The position numbers were made by a program, and so were the translations under genes. A DNA stretch of 64,000 bases from Kappaphycus alvarezii (taxonomy: Eukaryota > Rhodophyta > Florideophyceae > Gigartinales > Solieriaceae). Shown in pieces: positions 51,933 through 63,000 of the stretch. The stretch's first letter is position 1. Every line of letters starts with the position of its first letter. The stretch lies in NCBI GenBank assembly GCA_002205965.3, contig NADL03000612.1, positions 1-64,000 on the forward strand. The letters run 5' to 3'. Under the pieces are notes generated by a model, which saw only the letters and a list, made by a program, of their open reading frames with translations, was not told where the DNA came from and did no database searches.

Positions 51933-53049
51933 TCGGAGGGGGTGCGTGGAGTGTGTTGTGGGGTGAGGCAGGCCTAGGATGTGCAAGCTAGAGTCGCAAG
52001 TGAGAATGTAGTGTACTGCTACCATTGTGAAAGACATTTAACATCCAATTAACATTGCTCGTCGTATGGGCGGACAATCTTTTTTCGTATTCCGGTGCTT
52101 TGTTGCAGCCTAGTCTCAGCTGATTAGCGGTGAGACGTCCGCCATAGAAGAACAGCGTTCTTTAACTTGCCAGGAGTGTTGTTTGATGCCATTCAAATAT
52201 CGTTTGAAACCAGTTCGGTACCCGTTCTGTACTTTAACCGTTTTCAAAGTCTCATAACCGGGTTCAGGACTGCAGTCTAGTCAGTTCTAACGTCGCAATC
52301 CACGCAGAGTTGTAAACCGAAGGAACAAGATAGGTAGCTTAGAGGTTTGGGGCTGTTCTCATTGGCTTTCATTGACAGCCAACAAACACCGGTGGTAAAG
52401 TGTCGAAACACAGCGTGGATGACACTCACAACGGCCTATGAACGCTGCGCACCGATGAATCTTTCGCACTTATGCAAAGTCTGGACATTGGAATTATAAT
52501 TCTTCACTGGATCTGAGGTAGTGGTATTAATATTCTTACCGGACAAGCTGCGAGCGCATCCTTGGACAGTAAAATATTTGCTTTGTATCTCACCATGGAT
52601 CAACGACAAGTGAGCAATAAATACGTGTTTGAACATTCATCTCCGCAATGTGTCGAGGACAAATGACGTCTCTGCTGTTGTTTGGCTCTCGTCACAAGCA
52701 GTTATATGAAAGGTGCTGGCGGAAGTCGTACAGGTAGAATCTTGTGCGACCTAGATTGCCCTGCGGCTTCCTAGTAACACTGCTGGCTTGTTAAGACTTT
52801 GGGCCGTTATAGTGTACAGTACAGTACAGTACTGTAGTTGTGTGACCGAACGGAATGACGATTCCGGCAAATAGACCTACTGCAAAATCCTATGACTACC
52901 TTACACTGTGATTGGCTGGGAAGTTGCTGCACATTGATTGCTAACCTTTGCAGCAACTGCATTGAGTTGGACGGCACTTCACCTGCCGCTTGCCGGCCAC
53001 TCGAATCGCTCGCAGATCAAACAAGGTACCATTCGATTAGCGGATCAAG
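51933..53049 (+). promoter_or_regulatory. Intergenic region with GTAC cluster upstream of the YqgF-like gene
   Basis: GTACAGTACAGTACAGTACT(GTA) stands at 52814-52836, about 215 bp before the ATG at 53050. The rest (51960-52800) holds no gene that I can support. Confidence 0.55.
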
Positions 53050-53601
53050 ATGAACTCTGGCGCCCGTCCATTAGCTCTTCGCTTATTCGACTTGACCAAA
53101 GGCGGTCGCAATTCACCTCACATACTCCCCTTTAAGAAAGCCTTGTCCGAATTTCCGGGTCCCATTCTTGGGCTTGACGTGGGCATCCGCCACATCGGAG
53201 TTTCCCTCTCTGACTCCCATCGTCTCGTTTCCTTTTCTCAGTGTGGATTTCAGAGGGCGACCATCCGGCAGGACATCGCCACCATTCGTAACGTTATCAA
53301 ACATACTCCAGTTCATGCCGCAATTGTGGGGATGCCTGGCGAGCAACCGGCCCCGATAATGGACAAATTACAGCAGTTTATTCGTGTGTATGTCCAGGGG
53401 ATTTTACCGGAGTGCGGTGTTGGGTTGGTAGGATTCTGGGACGAAACTTATTCCACAAGGATTGCAAAGGAGGCGTTCATGAGACGTACACGGAAGCGAT
53501 TAAGAAATCGTCTACATTATAGAAAACGAGCTGTTGATGCTGTATGTTGTTTCCGTTACATTGTTCACTCAGAGTTAAGTAGAAGAGTTGAATCTGACTG
53601 A
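53050..53601 (+). CDS. YqgF/RuvX-family Holliday-junction resolvase-like nuclease
   Basis: This single-exon protein has 183 residues. It has the RNase H-fold core of the YqgF family: GLDVGIRHIGVSLSD (first catalytic Asp), AAIVGMPGEQ, and GFWDETYSTRIAKEAF (the DE.xsT motif), ending with KRAVDAVCCFRYIVHSE, where VDA carries the last catalytic Asp. Bacterial RuvX/YqgF proteins act in 16S pre-rRNA processing or resolve junctions. In algae and plants such proteins are usually sent to plastid or mitochondrion. The first 40 residues here are rich in Arg, Leu and Ser with few acids (MNSGARPLALRLFDLTKGGR), so an organelle leader is plausible. The ATG at 53050 is the first in frame. A GTAC cluster lies 215 bp upstream. 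Confidence 0.8.
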   Translation: MNSGARPLALRLFDLTKGGRNSPHILPFKKALSEFPGPILGLDVGIRHIGVSLSDSHRLVSFSQCGFQRATIRQDIATIRNVIKHTPVHAAIVGMPGEQPAPIMDKLQQFIRVYVQGILPECGVGLVGFWDETYSTRIAKEAFMRRTRKRLRNRLHYRKRAVDAVCCFRYIVHSELSRRVESD

Positions 53602-55206
53602 TATGTGTGCTTTGCCTGTATCGCTAATTGCATTCGGGATGAGTAGGGGGCTGCTGCAATTATTTTGCAAGACGCCCTAGATGCGCTTAAGGAAGTTTCC
53701 TAGTTCCGTCGCAACTCGTCCCTTTGTACTGTTGGCTCTTTGTCCTCGGCAGACGCGCCTTTGAGGTTCGACGACATCTGTGAATCAGATAGGAGGCGCA
53801 AGACATGGCACTGGGACGCCCCAGGCCCATGTTCTACTCAGTATATTCGATCTTGATGCTTGGCATGATGACATGTGCAGAGACCGAATTGCCAGCGGTC
53901 TGACAACTAGCGCTGGTGAAGTGTGTCTAGTCACAGTCAATCGCAAATCACACATCCGGACACACTTTGAAATTATCGCGTACGGGCACCCCTACGAAAA
54001 TTCAACGACTTTGTTCCAGATGGCTTAGCAATTGCCCTTGATGAAAACGGTGAGAATCAGGCATACCAATGGTCGCAAATTTGAGTGCCTTCTTTCCAGG
54101 TTACTTGTGATCGCTTCCTGGTAGTGATCCTTGGGCATCATCGCAAGCGGCTCAACTGGGGTCCAAGGGAATCTACAGCAAGCAAGGGTGAAATACAACA
54201 TCACCCCTCACCGTAATGAAATATGAACCTCCGAATATGCAGTACTAACTGCATTGACAAGTGACCACTGTAATAGTTTCAAAGCTGCCAAAATGATTTC
54301 CAATTAGAGCTTTGGGTCCTTAAAAAGGACGGCCTTCTATGCACTAGCGTGGCAACCAAGAAGTGAATATCGTTAAATGTGGAGCAAATATTACTATTTT
54401 TTGTCTGCGCAAGGGCCCTTGAGTGCCTTGGAAGACATATTGCTTTGGTATCTTGGGCCCTGGAGCGGACTTTTTGGAATGCCAATATGCCTGGGCTCGA
54501 CACGACACACATCAACATCAAGGTAGGCTCATCTCACTTTATGTTCAGGCCAGGTCTCGGTTGCCCTGCTTTTTTATCAACACCTTGGTAGGCCCTAAAC
54601 AGTTGCTGTAGGGACCCTGGAGGGTGGATTTTGTCTGTGTTTTGTACAGAAGTCGTAGTTTCCAGCATTTGGTATGACGAATACGTGGCCCATCATGTTG
54701 TGGTGCTGACATCAGTGTCCATCCGTGTGAGCGGTGTCCCAAAAAAACGGGTACACTCTCCACAAACGCCGCAGTAAAACCATCCATTCACACGGTCAAA
54801 ACAATTTCAGTTGTTTCCTGGTGAAGCGATGCCCCACGAGGGAGTGGACTAAGAGCTGTACCGCGCAGTTCTCACTTGGGCCATTAATACCCCCGTGTGC
54901 CGCAACCACACTATATCTCTCAGGATTGTTTGGAAGAGAAGGCGTCGGATTTTTTTCCAACTTGCAGAGATCAACAAAGCTTGAGAGTGTGCGCTCAATG
55001 CCAAGATCGAGGGACGGAAAGAGTACGCTGCACCAGATTCAAGCAAAGGACACAATTTCTGTTCAGTGACCGTTCCGCCGCGCACCATCAACGTAATCAG
55101 CGGGTTTGGAGAGCAGTTGAGGCTACCGATAAGACAGATCACCGCCAGTATCTAAACGATCGTCGCTGATCGCGAAACAAGGGGTTTGTAACAAGCAGTA
55201 TCCGAA
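53602..55206. other. No recognised gene
   Basis: Open frames of 80-110 codons occur (for example 53780-54025 and 54734-55066), but none shows a family motif or a consistent composition. No GTAC cluster was noticed here. It may be decayed transposon DNA. Confidence 0.4.
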
Positions 55207-55755
55207 ATGGGGTGTTTGGTCTCGAAGAGCAAGCGCAAAGGGCACAGGAATGGATCCAGGATGAGCTCACGATGGAGTGTTTCAGAGACAAAAGAGCTTT
55301 CTCCGAGTCGTTCGATAGGGTCCATGTCACCTCTAGGTTCAACGATCACACGTACATCTGACAGTGGCAGTCCATTGAAACGAATGCCAGACCGTTTTCC
55401 CCCCGGAGCTTTTTCGATGAGTAGCTCTGCAACGGATGAATACGAGAGGTCGCAACCAGAGACAAAGGCGCAAGAATCCTCTGCTGTTAAAGACAAGGTA
55501 AACAAATATGATCAGCTTGAGGCGAAGTCCAAGGAGAAGCCGGAGTTGATCGAGGTAAGAAAAGGAGCATTGTCAAGACAGAGCACAATATATGGACGGG
55601 TGCAAAGCTTTGAAATTGCAGCAAGGCAGCAAAAGAAAGAAGAATCAATGCTTTGGGGACCTCCTCTAGAACAGCTTCGACAGAGGAGAGAGACGAGCGA
55701 CCCGAAAAGGTTTAGCAAAAGTGGCATGGGCAACGTGCCGGAGTTCTCATTGTGA
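55207..55755 (+). CDS. Predicted dual-acylated (MGC) membrane-anchored protein, unknown function
   Basis: This hypothetical protein has 182 residues. It starts MGCLVSKSKRKG: Gly2 and Ser6 fit the N-myristoylation rule, Cys3 next to it is a usual palmitoylation site, and the following basic run would hold it to the inner plasma membrane. Plant and protist CDPKs, calcineurin B-like proteins and small anchors share this type of start. The rest is Ser/Thr/Pro- and Lys/Glu-rich and probably disordered (SVSETKELSPSRSIGSMSPL), with a short helix near 130-150 (IAARQQKKEE). No catalytic domain was seen. A single exon is assumed. It could be a partial gene whose later exons I missed. Confidence 0.55.
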   Translation: MGCLVSKSKRKGHRNGSRMSSRWSVSETKELSPSRSIGSMSPLGSTITRTSDSGSPLKRMPDRFPPGAFSMSSSATDEYERSQPETKAQESSAVKDKVNKYDQLEAKSKEKPELIEVRKGALSRQSTIYGRVQSFEIAARQQKKEESMLWGPPLEQLRQRRETSDPKRFSKSGMGNVPEFSL

Positions 55756-56004
55756 AACGGAGGATGGACCCAACAAAGGAGCGGATCGAAAAATCCAAAA
55801 CGGTTGGGTCCAATCGGAAAGTCTCTGAAACGCAAGTCCTCAAGCGCTATACACCCATGACAGATGCAAACCTGACCTCCTCGGCTGCGATCACATGTAC
55901 CACCACAGATACTCAATCCTTTCTGATCCCTTTCCTCAAACGAGAAAGCAAGAGAGACCTTCTAATTATCGGCGCCCCTTTCACCTCCTCCTGCTTGCCT
56001 CAAC

Positions 56005-56589
56005 ATGACAAACGCTGCGACACAATCATCAATCGCATCCAAAGCAGCAACGAAGCAGACGCATGACACACGCGTTTTGTGTTCATTCTTGACGGCTTGG
56101 ATTTGTCAAATCACATCGAGGCGAAAATTGCTACCATTCTCTGCGTTTCGCAATGTGAACTTCAACGGAAGCACGGTGTCTGCTCTTCGTCGCCCGGGCG
56201 ACGGTTGCATTAATCTGAATCATCGCGGTCTTTACCATTGGTTACGTAATGATATACCGAGAGTGGTGCAACTGCACGACCGGCAAAAAGAAGCGATGAT
56301 AATGAATTTAGTGGTAAAGAAAGAGGGACATGTTGTAGAAGTTTATGAGATGAGATGTGTTGAAGGTGGAAAGGGGGATATGGAGAGTTTGAAAGGGGGA
56401 GTTACTTGTGTGCTGAGAGCGACGGATGTGTTTCTCATGACGATGGAAGAGCTGATAGAAGAGTTTATAATGGAGGTTGGGATGGGGGAGGTCAACATGC
56501 AGGATACTATGCGTCGTGTTGGGCTCGGATGCGTGAGAATGGAGGGATGGGATATCCAATGCTCGCTATGGATGATTGAGCGTTCGTGA
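56005..56589 (+). CDS. Hypothetical protein, 194 residues
   Basis: ATG at 56005 (MTNAATQSSIASKAATKQTH). The first 60 residues are Ser/Thr-, Arg- and Ala-rich, which could be a targeting leader, followed by a compact-looking region (VVKKEGHVVEVYEMRCVEGG, LRATDVFLMTMEELIEEFIM, GWDIQCSLWMIERS). No family was recognised. The coding strand is C/T-rich at the 5' end and G-rich at the 3' end, as in the firm host genes, which supports it being real. A GTAC motif (CAGTACAGTACCGTACA, 56636-56652) follows closely. Confidence 0.45.
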   Translation: MTNAATQSSIASKAATKQTHDTRVLCSFLTAWICQITSRRKLLPFSAFRNVNFNGSTVSALRRPGDGCINLNHRGLYHWLRNDIPRVVQLHDRQKEAMIMNLVVKKEGHVVEVYEMRCVEGGKGDMESLKGGVTCVLRATDVFLMTMEELIEEFIMEVGMGEVNMQDTMRRVGLGCVRMEGWDIQCSLWMIERS

Positions 56590-57060
56590 GACGGAGCAGC
56601 TCTAGTAACCCGGCACCAGTGCTGTCTTTGGGCGGCAGTACAGTACCGTACAGAGTGGCTATTTCGTACGTAAGAGTTTCTGTTGGACTTGTTGCACGTG
56701 GCATGGATTCTCGTAACATACTGTACGTAGTGAAGAATAAACGAACACTTTGGCACCAGAGAAGCGACAGGGACTTTCTTTAATCCCGCATATTTAGTGC
56801 GCGAAATTAAAATAGTACCACCCCTCATAAAAAATCCGTTCGAGGACAAAGACATGACCGTTCTCGCTAATCCGCACTTTCCGTGAGCCGCAATATCGAG
56901 CCATTTAAAGTGTATAAAGAGCTAAAGTAGTTGGCTTACGGAGTTAGCTGTTACAGATAACAGTAAAATTACAGGGACGAAATTAAAATAGCACCAGTAC
57001 TTTTCGACAGCCTTTATGTACAATGCAAAGTCCTCAAAGATATATAGGCGATCTGAACTA
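56590..57060. other. Intergenic, GTAC motifs and Tc1 end-like direct repeats
   Basis: GTAC motifs lie at 56636-56652 and 56719-56730. CGAAATTAAAATAG.ACCA occurs twice, at 56802-56820 and 56978-56996, 176 bp apart in the same direction. This is the IR/DR arrangement seen at the ends of some Tc1 elements, and would be the left end of the element that follows. Confidence 0.45.
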
Positions 57061-57960
57061 TTTATAGAGTCAACAATAGGCTCAGCTACAGCAACTAAGA
57101 CACAATAAAAATGTGTAATGGGAGGCAGTTGATGGACAAAGAAAAAGGTGCAATTGTTGCCTTAAAGGGAGAAGGACTGAGCAACCGAGGTATCAGTAAG
57201 CGGACTAAAAGAGACAAAAATGTCATCTCAAGGGTTTTGAAGGATCAGGAGGGGTATGAAAACAACTACAGTACAAGAAACAATCAGAAAAAATTACTCC
57301 CGCTGTGACACGAGTTTTAGTAAGGTCGGCGTCAAATAAGGGAGCATCGGCTTTTCAGTTAAAAGGAGACCTCAATTTGCCATTCGAACATCGCCACATG
57401 CACCAGATAATTTCTTCATCTGAGCACTTAGTCTTTTGCAAAGGCATGAAAGCGCCTCCACTGACTACCGATCATAAAAAGCTCTGAAAGAGTGGGCAAG
57501 AGATAACCATAACAAATACTCTCAACAATGGGGTCGTGTTATGCGGTCTGACGAAAGTAAGTTTAACTTAGACGGACTAGATGGATTCAGACATTATTGG
57601 CATGACCTAAGGAAATCTGAAGTCGTTTTATCTAAGAGTAGGGTTGGAGGTGCGGAAGTGATGGTGTAAAGCTGCTCTTCTGAGTACGGGGTTTCAGACT
57701 AGGCAATTCTACAAGGGAATCAAGATTCTATCAAGTATTGCAGTACTCTAGAGAATAATATGCTGCTCTATACCGATGAACGCATGCCTCTTCGCTGGAC
57801 TTTTATGCAGATAATGCATCAATTCAAACATCACATGTGTTGCGGGAATGGATACAACATAATTTGTACAAGAATGTAGTCAACCCAGAGCCTTGGATTC
57901 ATAAGGGAAGGTTCGCTGGGTATTTAATGGCATAACTGTAGTTACGGTGTATTACTTTCC
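57061..57960 (+). mobile_element. Decayed Tc1/mariner transposon
   Basis: Plus-strand transposase remains begin at ATG 57111 (MCNGRQLMDKEKGAIVALKG), with the helix-turn-helix GLSNRGISKRTKRDKNVISR. The reading then continues, with stops and frame changes near 57300 and 57485, through KEWARDH and WGRVMRSDESKFNLDGLDGF and YWHDLRK (first catalytic Asp region, 57490-57615) to weaker sequence near 57950. The second and third catalytic parts are hard to see. The left end may be the CGAAATTAAAATAG repeats at 56802 and 56978; a matching right end was not found. Confidence 0.7.
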
Positions 57961-59248
57961 TTTTCCTTTTTTTATCAATTACTCAGTTAATTAATCAAAA
58001 TACCTAAAAAAGTCTGGTAGGCCGAGATTAGTAAGAGTTAATACTTCGGGACCCCTCCCTGAACCAAATCACTGCGGTGGTTTCGACTCGGGAGTTGTTG
58101 GCAGAGGTCTTTCTTTGAGGCTACTTATTCAACACACTCGCACGTGAGCTGATTTTTTCAGGAGGTAAGATCAGATGGGTTAAATAATCAGAGCACCGCG
58201 TTCTTTGTTTAGACCCGGCCTTATGGGTCTCAAATTCATCCTTGCTCGGCATATGGAGAGTTAAAAAACTTGCAATAGTGGGAAGGTGCCTTTCTCTTGC
58301 GTTTAAGTTTCTTCCTGTACTTTTCCTGACTAACTTTTGGCGCAGTCATACATGTACGTCTTATTTCGGCTATAGTAGCGGTTAGGGACGGTTCAGCGGT
58401 TATTTTTGCGTTGCGGGTCTTTCCATCCCTTGCCAATTGCAGCGTTACTTTCATTAGATTCCTGGAGACCTCAGCTTGCTGTCTTTGAAGGGGGATCGCT
58501 CCGGGAACGAAAAGTTCCGTTGTAGATACCTTTCTGGGCACCCGTGGCAACGTGATGTCGATCATTCGTGAGAGTGTGATAGCCAGTGCTTCCCTAATTG
58601 CTGTACTATTATCCTTCCCGCAGGAACCACAATGCGGTTTTTAGGATCACCCTGATTCCGTTTGTCCGCTGTTGCTTCGTCCCATTCCTCCGATACCTCC
58701 CCATTATCCTCTTCGCTGGCCTCTTCAGCCTTGTTGTCGATTCACTTGGTCATTAGGTACTCCACCGGACCGGACTCGACTGACTCTGTCCCTTCCCCTC
58801 TTTTATGGATGCCCTTTGTGGTGTCATACCTGCTCTGTTGAATGAGGTAGTCAATAAGACATTTATATCGTACTGTACAGCACGACGTTTTAAACTACTG
58901 TACAGCACATTTATCGCCATTAAATTCAGCATATTTTGCTTAGTGCCTTTAGAAGCTGTCCTTAAAATATCAGCTGGTTCTCCATTAATTTACGCAATAC
59001 ACCGCCTTCACAAGATCCAAGGGGGTTTTGACCGCTATCTTCAAAGACACTGAAAATGAAAACAAGGCTAGAGTCTCAAGCGGTTTCAATTACTCGACTG
59101 AATTATTTCATGTTTTGAAGTAAACGTTAGCGGTGTTCAGCGTTGAGTGCAAATAGGAACTATTCGTAAGAGACGTCGCCATAGTATTCGTCTACAGATA
59201 CGACAGTCACAGGTTCAGAGCAAAACGGAGAACAGTTATTCATATAGG
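57961..59248. other. No firm gene; minus-strand frame at 58236-58565
   Basis: The minus-strand frame 58565-58236 (MIDITLPRVPRKVSTTELFV to RKRKAPSHYCKFFNSPYAEQ) is open for 109 codons and may continue upstream (HCGSCGKDNSTAIREALAIT). It looks protein-like, possibly part of a transposon, but I cannot place it. Two CTGTACAGCAC words lie at 58872 and 58898. Confidence 0.3.
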
Positions 59249-59599
59249 ATGGAGGGGAAGCGATCGACAAAGCTGGAGTTGATCGGCGGTCTTTGTAAAG
59301 GTGGTAGTAGGGGTGATCTTTATTACAACAGCCGTGAAGAGGTGATTCTTGAACGAGGTAGACTTGTAGTACGTCTAGGGGAGGTGAGAGTCTTGCGGGG
59401 GGCGTTGCAAGCACTAGTTGGGGAGCCAATGAGGGCCGAGCGGGGCTTGTCGAAAGATTCAGGGGGCTTCCAATTAGTCGGAGGCCCTGAGGCGAGGATG
59501 GGTAAGGATTTTTTCAGGCGAAGAAGTCGGCTGAGTGAGCCTATAATGGCGTGGATTGAGTGGTCGCTATCGGTGTTGGAAAGCATTGAGAGACATTGA
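59249..59599 (+). CDS. Hypothetical protein, 116 residues
   Basis: ATG at 59249 (MEGKRSTKLELIGGLCKGGS). The product is basic and Gly/Arg-rich, with LYYNSREEVILERGRLVVRL in the middle and an MAWIEWSLSVLESIERH end. No family was recognised. The coding strand is G-rich through to the stop, as at the 3' ends of other host genes here, so it could be a last exon and not a whole gene. Confidence 0.35.
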   Translation: MEGKRSTKLELIGGLCKGGSRGDLYYNSREEVILERGRLVVRLGEVRVLRGALQALVGEPMRAERGLSKDSGGFQLVGGPEARMGKDFFRRRSRLSEPIMAWIEWSLSVLESIERH

Positions 59600-62170
59600 C
59601 GGTATAAATGATGTATAGAACTGTTGTGGTTCATGAAAATAGTGTGGTTTAGTGTCCTCTTGGCCAGGTGTGGAGACAGAAATAGTGTTTGTACTGCGAT
59701 ATGATTTATTTAGGTCCGGACTACAATATAATTTTGAGCAACAATACTGGATCCCGGATTCAATGATTTAAGAGTTGAGTTATACTGCGAAAGTATGGAT
59801 TCCACACCTGTTTCAAGATGGAACCACTCCAGCAACGACCTTCTAACTGTTTCATGTCATTCTAGCCAATAATGGCTCTCAACCTCAAATATATTGAAAC
59901 TTTTACAGACCAGCCACGGTAATGGACTTTGTACACCTCAGATACACCTTACATTTTAGTAGGTGTCAATGATCACTAGTATGAACTTAATGACCATCCT
60001 CAATTATTCTCCAGAAACTTCCGCTGACTGTCGACTGAAATGCCTTCACTGCACATTATAGTGCCTGCTGTTAACAGTGTGTAGACTTTTCCGAAATTAG
60101 ATAAAAAAGATCACAAAAATAATATCTGGCGGCGGCAGTACATTACGAATACCAATTGCAGCTGAAAGACGCTCCATTGGGAGAAAAATTTAAGGTGGTA
60201 ATAAATACTCTGACATGCAAAAGAAAATGAGACTGGTAGAAACTGCAGTTGATGTTGATGATGGAAGTTCTCTAAACGGGCTGACTCAAGTACTATTGAA
60301 ACGAGAAGATCATTCAATGCCTACCATATACCAGGGAAAAGCCCCATGTTACGTCATATTCACTGGTATCAATATGAAATAAGTCAAATATGTACGTTTA
60401 ATTAAGTATAATTGATATTTAATGACCACTGGGAGTAATATAGCTTAATTCGGTATAGTTTCAACGGGTCGCACGTATTTTATCCCAGTATCCGCTCCGA
60501 GAGGTGGTGCAGAATTTGCACGCGAGTTGGCACTACTTATGGTGCAATATACACAGTAGAAATCCAATACCAACACCAAAACAAAGAGTTCACAGGGTAG
60601 GTTAAAAATTGTTTTATCTGTGTTCATTTCGTTTTCTTAACATTTTCCCTTGAATTAAGGCCCATAATATCTGTTGAAACGCAAATAGAAGGCAAAATAT
60701 CGGGAATCTCGCAATGAAATTCTAGTCTTTACTAATGTATCGCAGAGAGGAGACTGAGTCGACTCTTCATAGTTATTTAATCTGCTGCGAGTTGAGGTTC
60801 TCAGTCAGGATGGTGCTGATTTGCTGCTTATTTCAAAGCTGGTGTATCTTTTTAAAAATCTCATATTACTTCTTCATCTGATTATGGTGCGGGATGTGCT
60901 AATGACGAATATAATCCGGCAGTTCGGCATTATACTTCATTAAATCATGTTATTAATGAGAAAAGGGTCTCTTGTAGTCGAATATTGTCTAAATGTTCTC
61001 CAATTTATAGCGATTAGTCAAAAATAGACCTTTACATAATCGATTCTCCTAGTTTCGTAAAGAATGTGCACCTTAATTATTTTGGTTCGAGCGAAATACC
61101 GTTTTTTGTAAGGGCAGATGCTATTTGAAAAACTTTAAAAGATCTGGGGAGAAACAATTGTCGCATTTGTTGGTGATCAAGGACACCTTGTTTGCAAAAA
61201 ATATTCCTTAAAGCAATATTGTTGATCAGACATTCTTCGGTATCTTACATGCAATCCCAATATTACCATTTTTCAACAGTCATTGTTTGAGGAATTATGA
61301 ATTAATAAATTACGATATGAATAAGTATTCACCGTTCCATTCGATCATCTGTCGCGGGTCGCGACAACTGTATCGTAATTATTAATGACCTTTTTTCATA
61401 ACTCAGACTTCGATACCAGTGATTCGAAGCTGGCAGAGAAAATTTTATGTCTAGCTGGCGTGTTCATAGCAATACGTAGTGTGCAATGGTCTCTATTTTC
61501 ATAGCTAGGTACCTCTTTTCCGTTTTTCTGCGGTGTTGGCAACCACTCGCACTTTTCATTCGTGCTCCTGTAAATATGTAGGTCCGTTATAATAGCTACT
61601 ACGCGGTAATGTCATATGCAAATGGAACAATGATTGTTTTCTTTTCGTCATTAGTGCTTATGTGGAGGAGGATATCCGCTGAAGACATTTTATATATACG
61701 ATTTCGACAGAAACTTCCCCGGTCAAAAGATGATTCACCACTTCATCTAGAGCTCACAAAACGCCCTTCATACATTCTCAAGAGCCGAAAATGAGCTTCT
61801 GCTGGAAAAATACTTCTTCGTTATAAGTGTTAATATATCGTGTAAGAAATGGCAACCCTAAGTAAACATGATCTACCAACCAGTACACTAGTCACCGCAT
61901 TAGATGTGGTTACTAAATTAGGTTTGGTGCGAAAAAGTTTAGGCCAATTTAATGAATGAATGGATATTCTTGATAATTTTCTATAATAAGACACTTCAAG
62001 TAAAAAAATGACAGTAAAGAGGCGTCGGCGTGTACAGTACTCCACTTGGCTGTTGTACTAGTTTCTAGGATACTTAACGGATTTTTTTTACAACCAAAGC
62101 AACCCCTATCCACCGAAGTTCACCTGCCCCCTCCGCCACCATTCCTGTGAAATCCATGACCCCTCTCAAC
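59600..62170. other. AT-rich stretch without recognised genes
   Basis: Base composition is visibly more AT-rich than in the gene islands. Only short frames are open and none shows a motif. No tRNA or rRNA was recognised by eye. Confidence 0.45.
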
Positions 62171-62175
62171 GTGCC

Positions 62176-62182
62176 TATAAAA
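62176..62182 (+). promoter_or_regulatory. TATA-box-like TATAAAA upstream of a transposase remnant
   Basis: TATAAAA in the context CGTGCCTATAAAACATAC, about 140 bp before the transposase-like reading. Position and sequence fit a TATA box; there is no other proof. Confidence 0.3.
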
Positions 62183-62319
62183 CATACAATCGCACGACAA
62201 TTAGAGTCTAAGCAGCATAGGCAGCAGCCGACTTAGTCATCACCGCCATCCCTGCCTGCCCGTCGGATAACTCGCGAAGAAGTCGCTGATGATACTACCG
62301 AAAAAAACCCAAAACTCTC

Positions 62320-63000
62320 GTCGAAAATTTCATGTCACAACACTTTTGACTAGATATGCCGTTACTAAATGGATAATCGAAACAACTGAAACTGAGGTAA
62401 CAAGCATATCGTATCCAAAACCGTGAAAAATTTTCCTGAGTTCTTTCCTGGCAACCACAAGGCCAACTTAGCAAAAGCCAGTCTCTGGCGGAGGAATCGC
62501 GAACAAACTATATCCCTCAAGCAAGAATTCAAAAGAAGTGGTTCGTTCGTAGGTAAAACTTTATCAAGAATCAAGCACGCAAACTTCAAAGCTTTGCGAA
62601 GAAAAGGAAAGAAGCGCACAGAATGGTGCAAAAAACTGTAGTGGAGCTTCTTAGCGAGTTTGACAGACTACGAAAGTTGGGTATCAAGTTCTCCGCTGGC
62701 GTCTTGCATTTACATGCTAAGTTAATCATTGCAAACGCAGCTTTTGGAAGCCAATACAACTCATCCGTGAAAGATAAAGGTTTTCATATTACGCAGAAGG
62801 TTACAATTCGTTTGGTTCAACATTTTATGAACTATTACGAAATCGTACTGCGCTGTCAGACTGGTAAGCTTTTGACAAGCCCAAAGAAAATTAGATTTAT
62901 TGAAAAGAAGGTTACCTTCCAGCGACAGTTTTTCGACTTTAATAGCAATAATTTCCCCTTTTTCTATAAAGCAACATTTCATAAACTGCAGCAGTCATAA
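62320..63000 (+). mobile_element. CENP-B/pogo-like DDE transposon, N-terminal fragment
   Basis: The plus-strand reading is in at least two frames. It runs RKFHVTTLLTRYAVTKWIIE, then FPEFFPGNHKANLAKASLWR and LRRKGKKRTEW, then VELLSEFDRLRKLGIKFSAG, and VQHFMNYYEIVLRCQTGKLL with SPKKIRFIEKKVTFQRQFFD. A one-base frame change near 62625-62640 separates the two main open frames. This order (DNA-binding helices, 'QTGKL.SP.K...IE') is that of CENP-B-like transposase N-termini known from oomycete and algal genomes. The DDE core that should follow is not seen. Confidence 0.5.

Noticed and set aside
16761-56652. GTAC arrays as a CRISPR or simple satellite
   Set aside because: Units are 7-9 bp with no spacers and no cas genes, and the genome is eukaryotic. 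They are scattered single clusters at promoters, not one satellite block.
58236-58565. Minus-strand 109-codon frame as a gene
   Set aside because: It looks protein-like but the upstream reading is broken and no family is recognised; it may be transposon debris.
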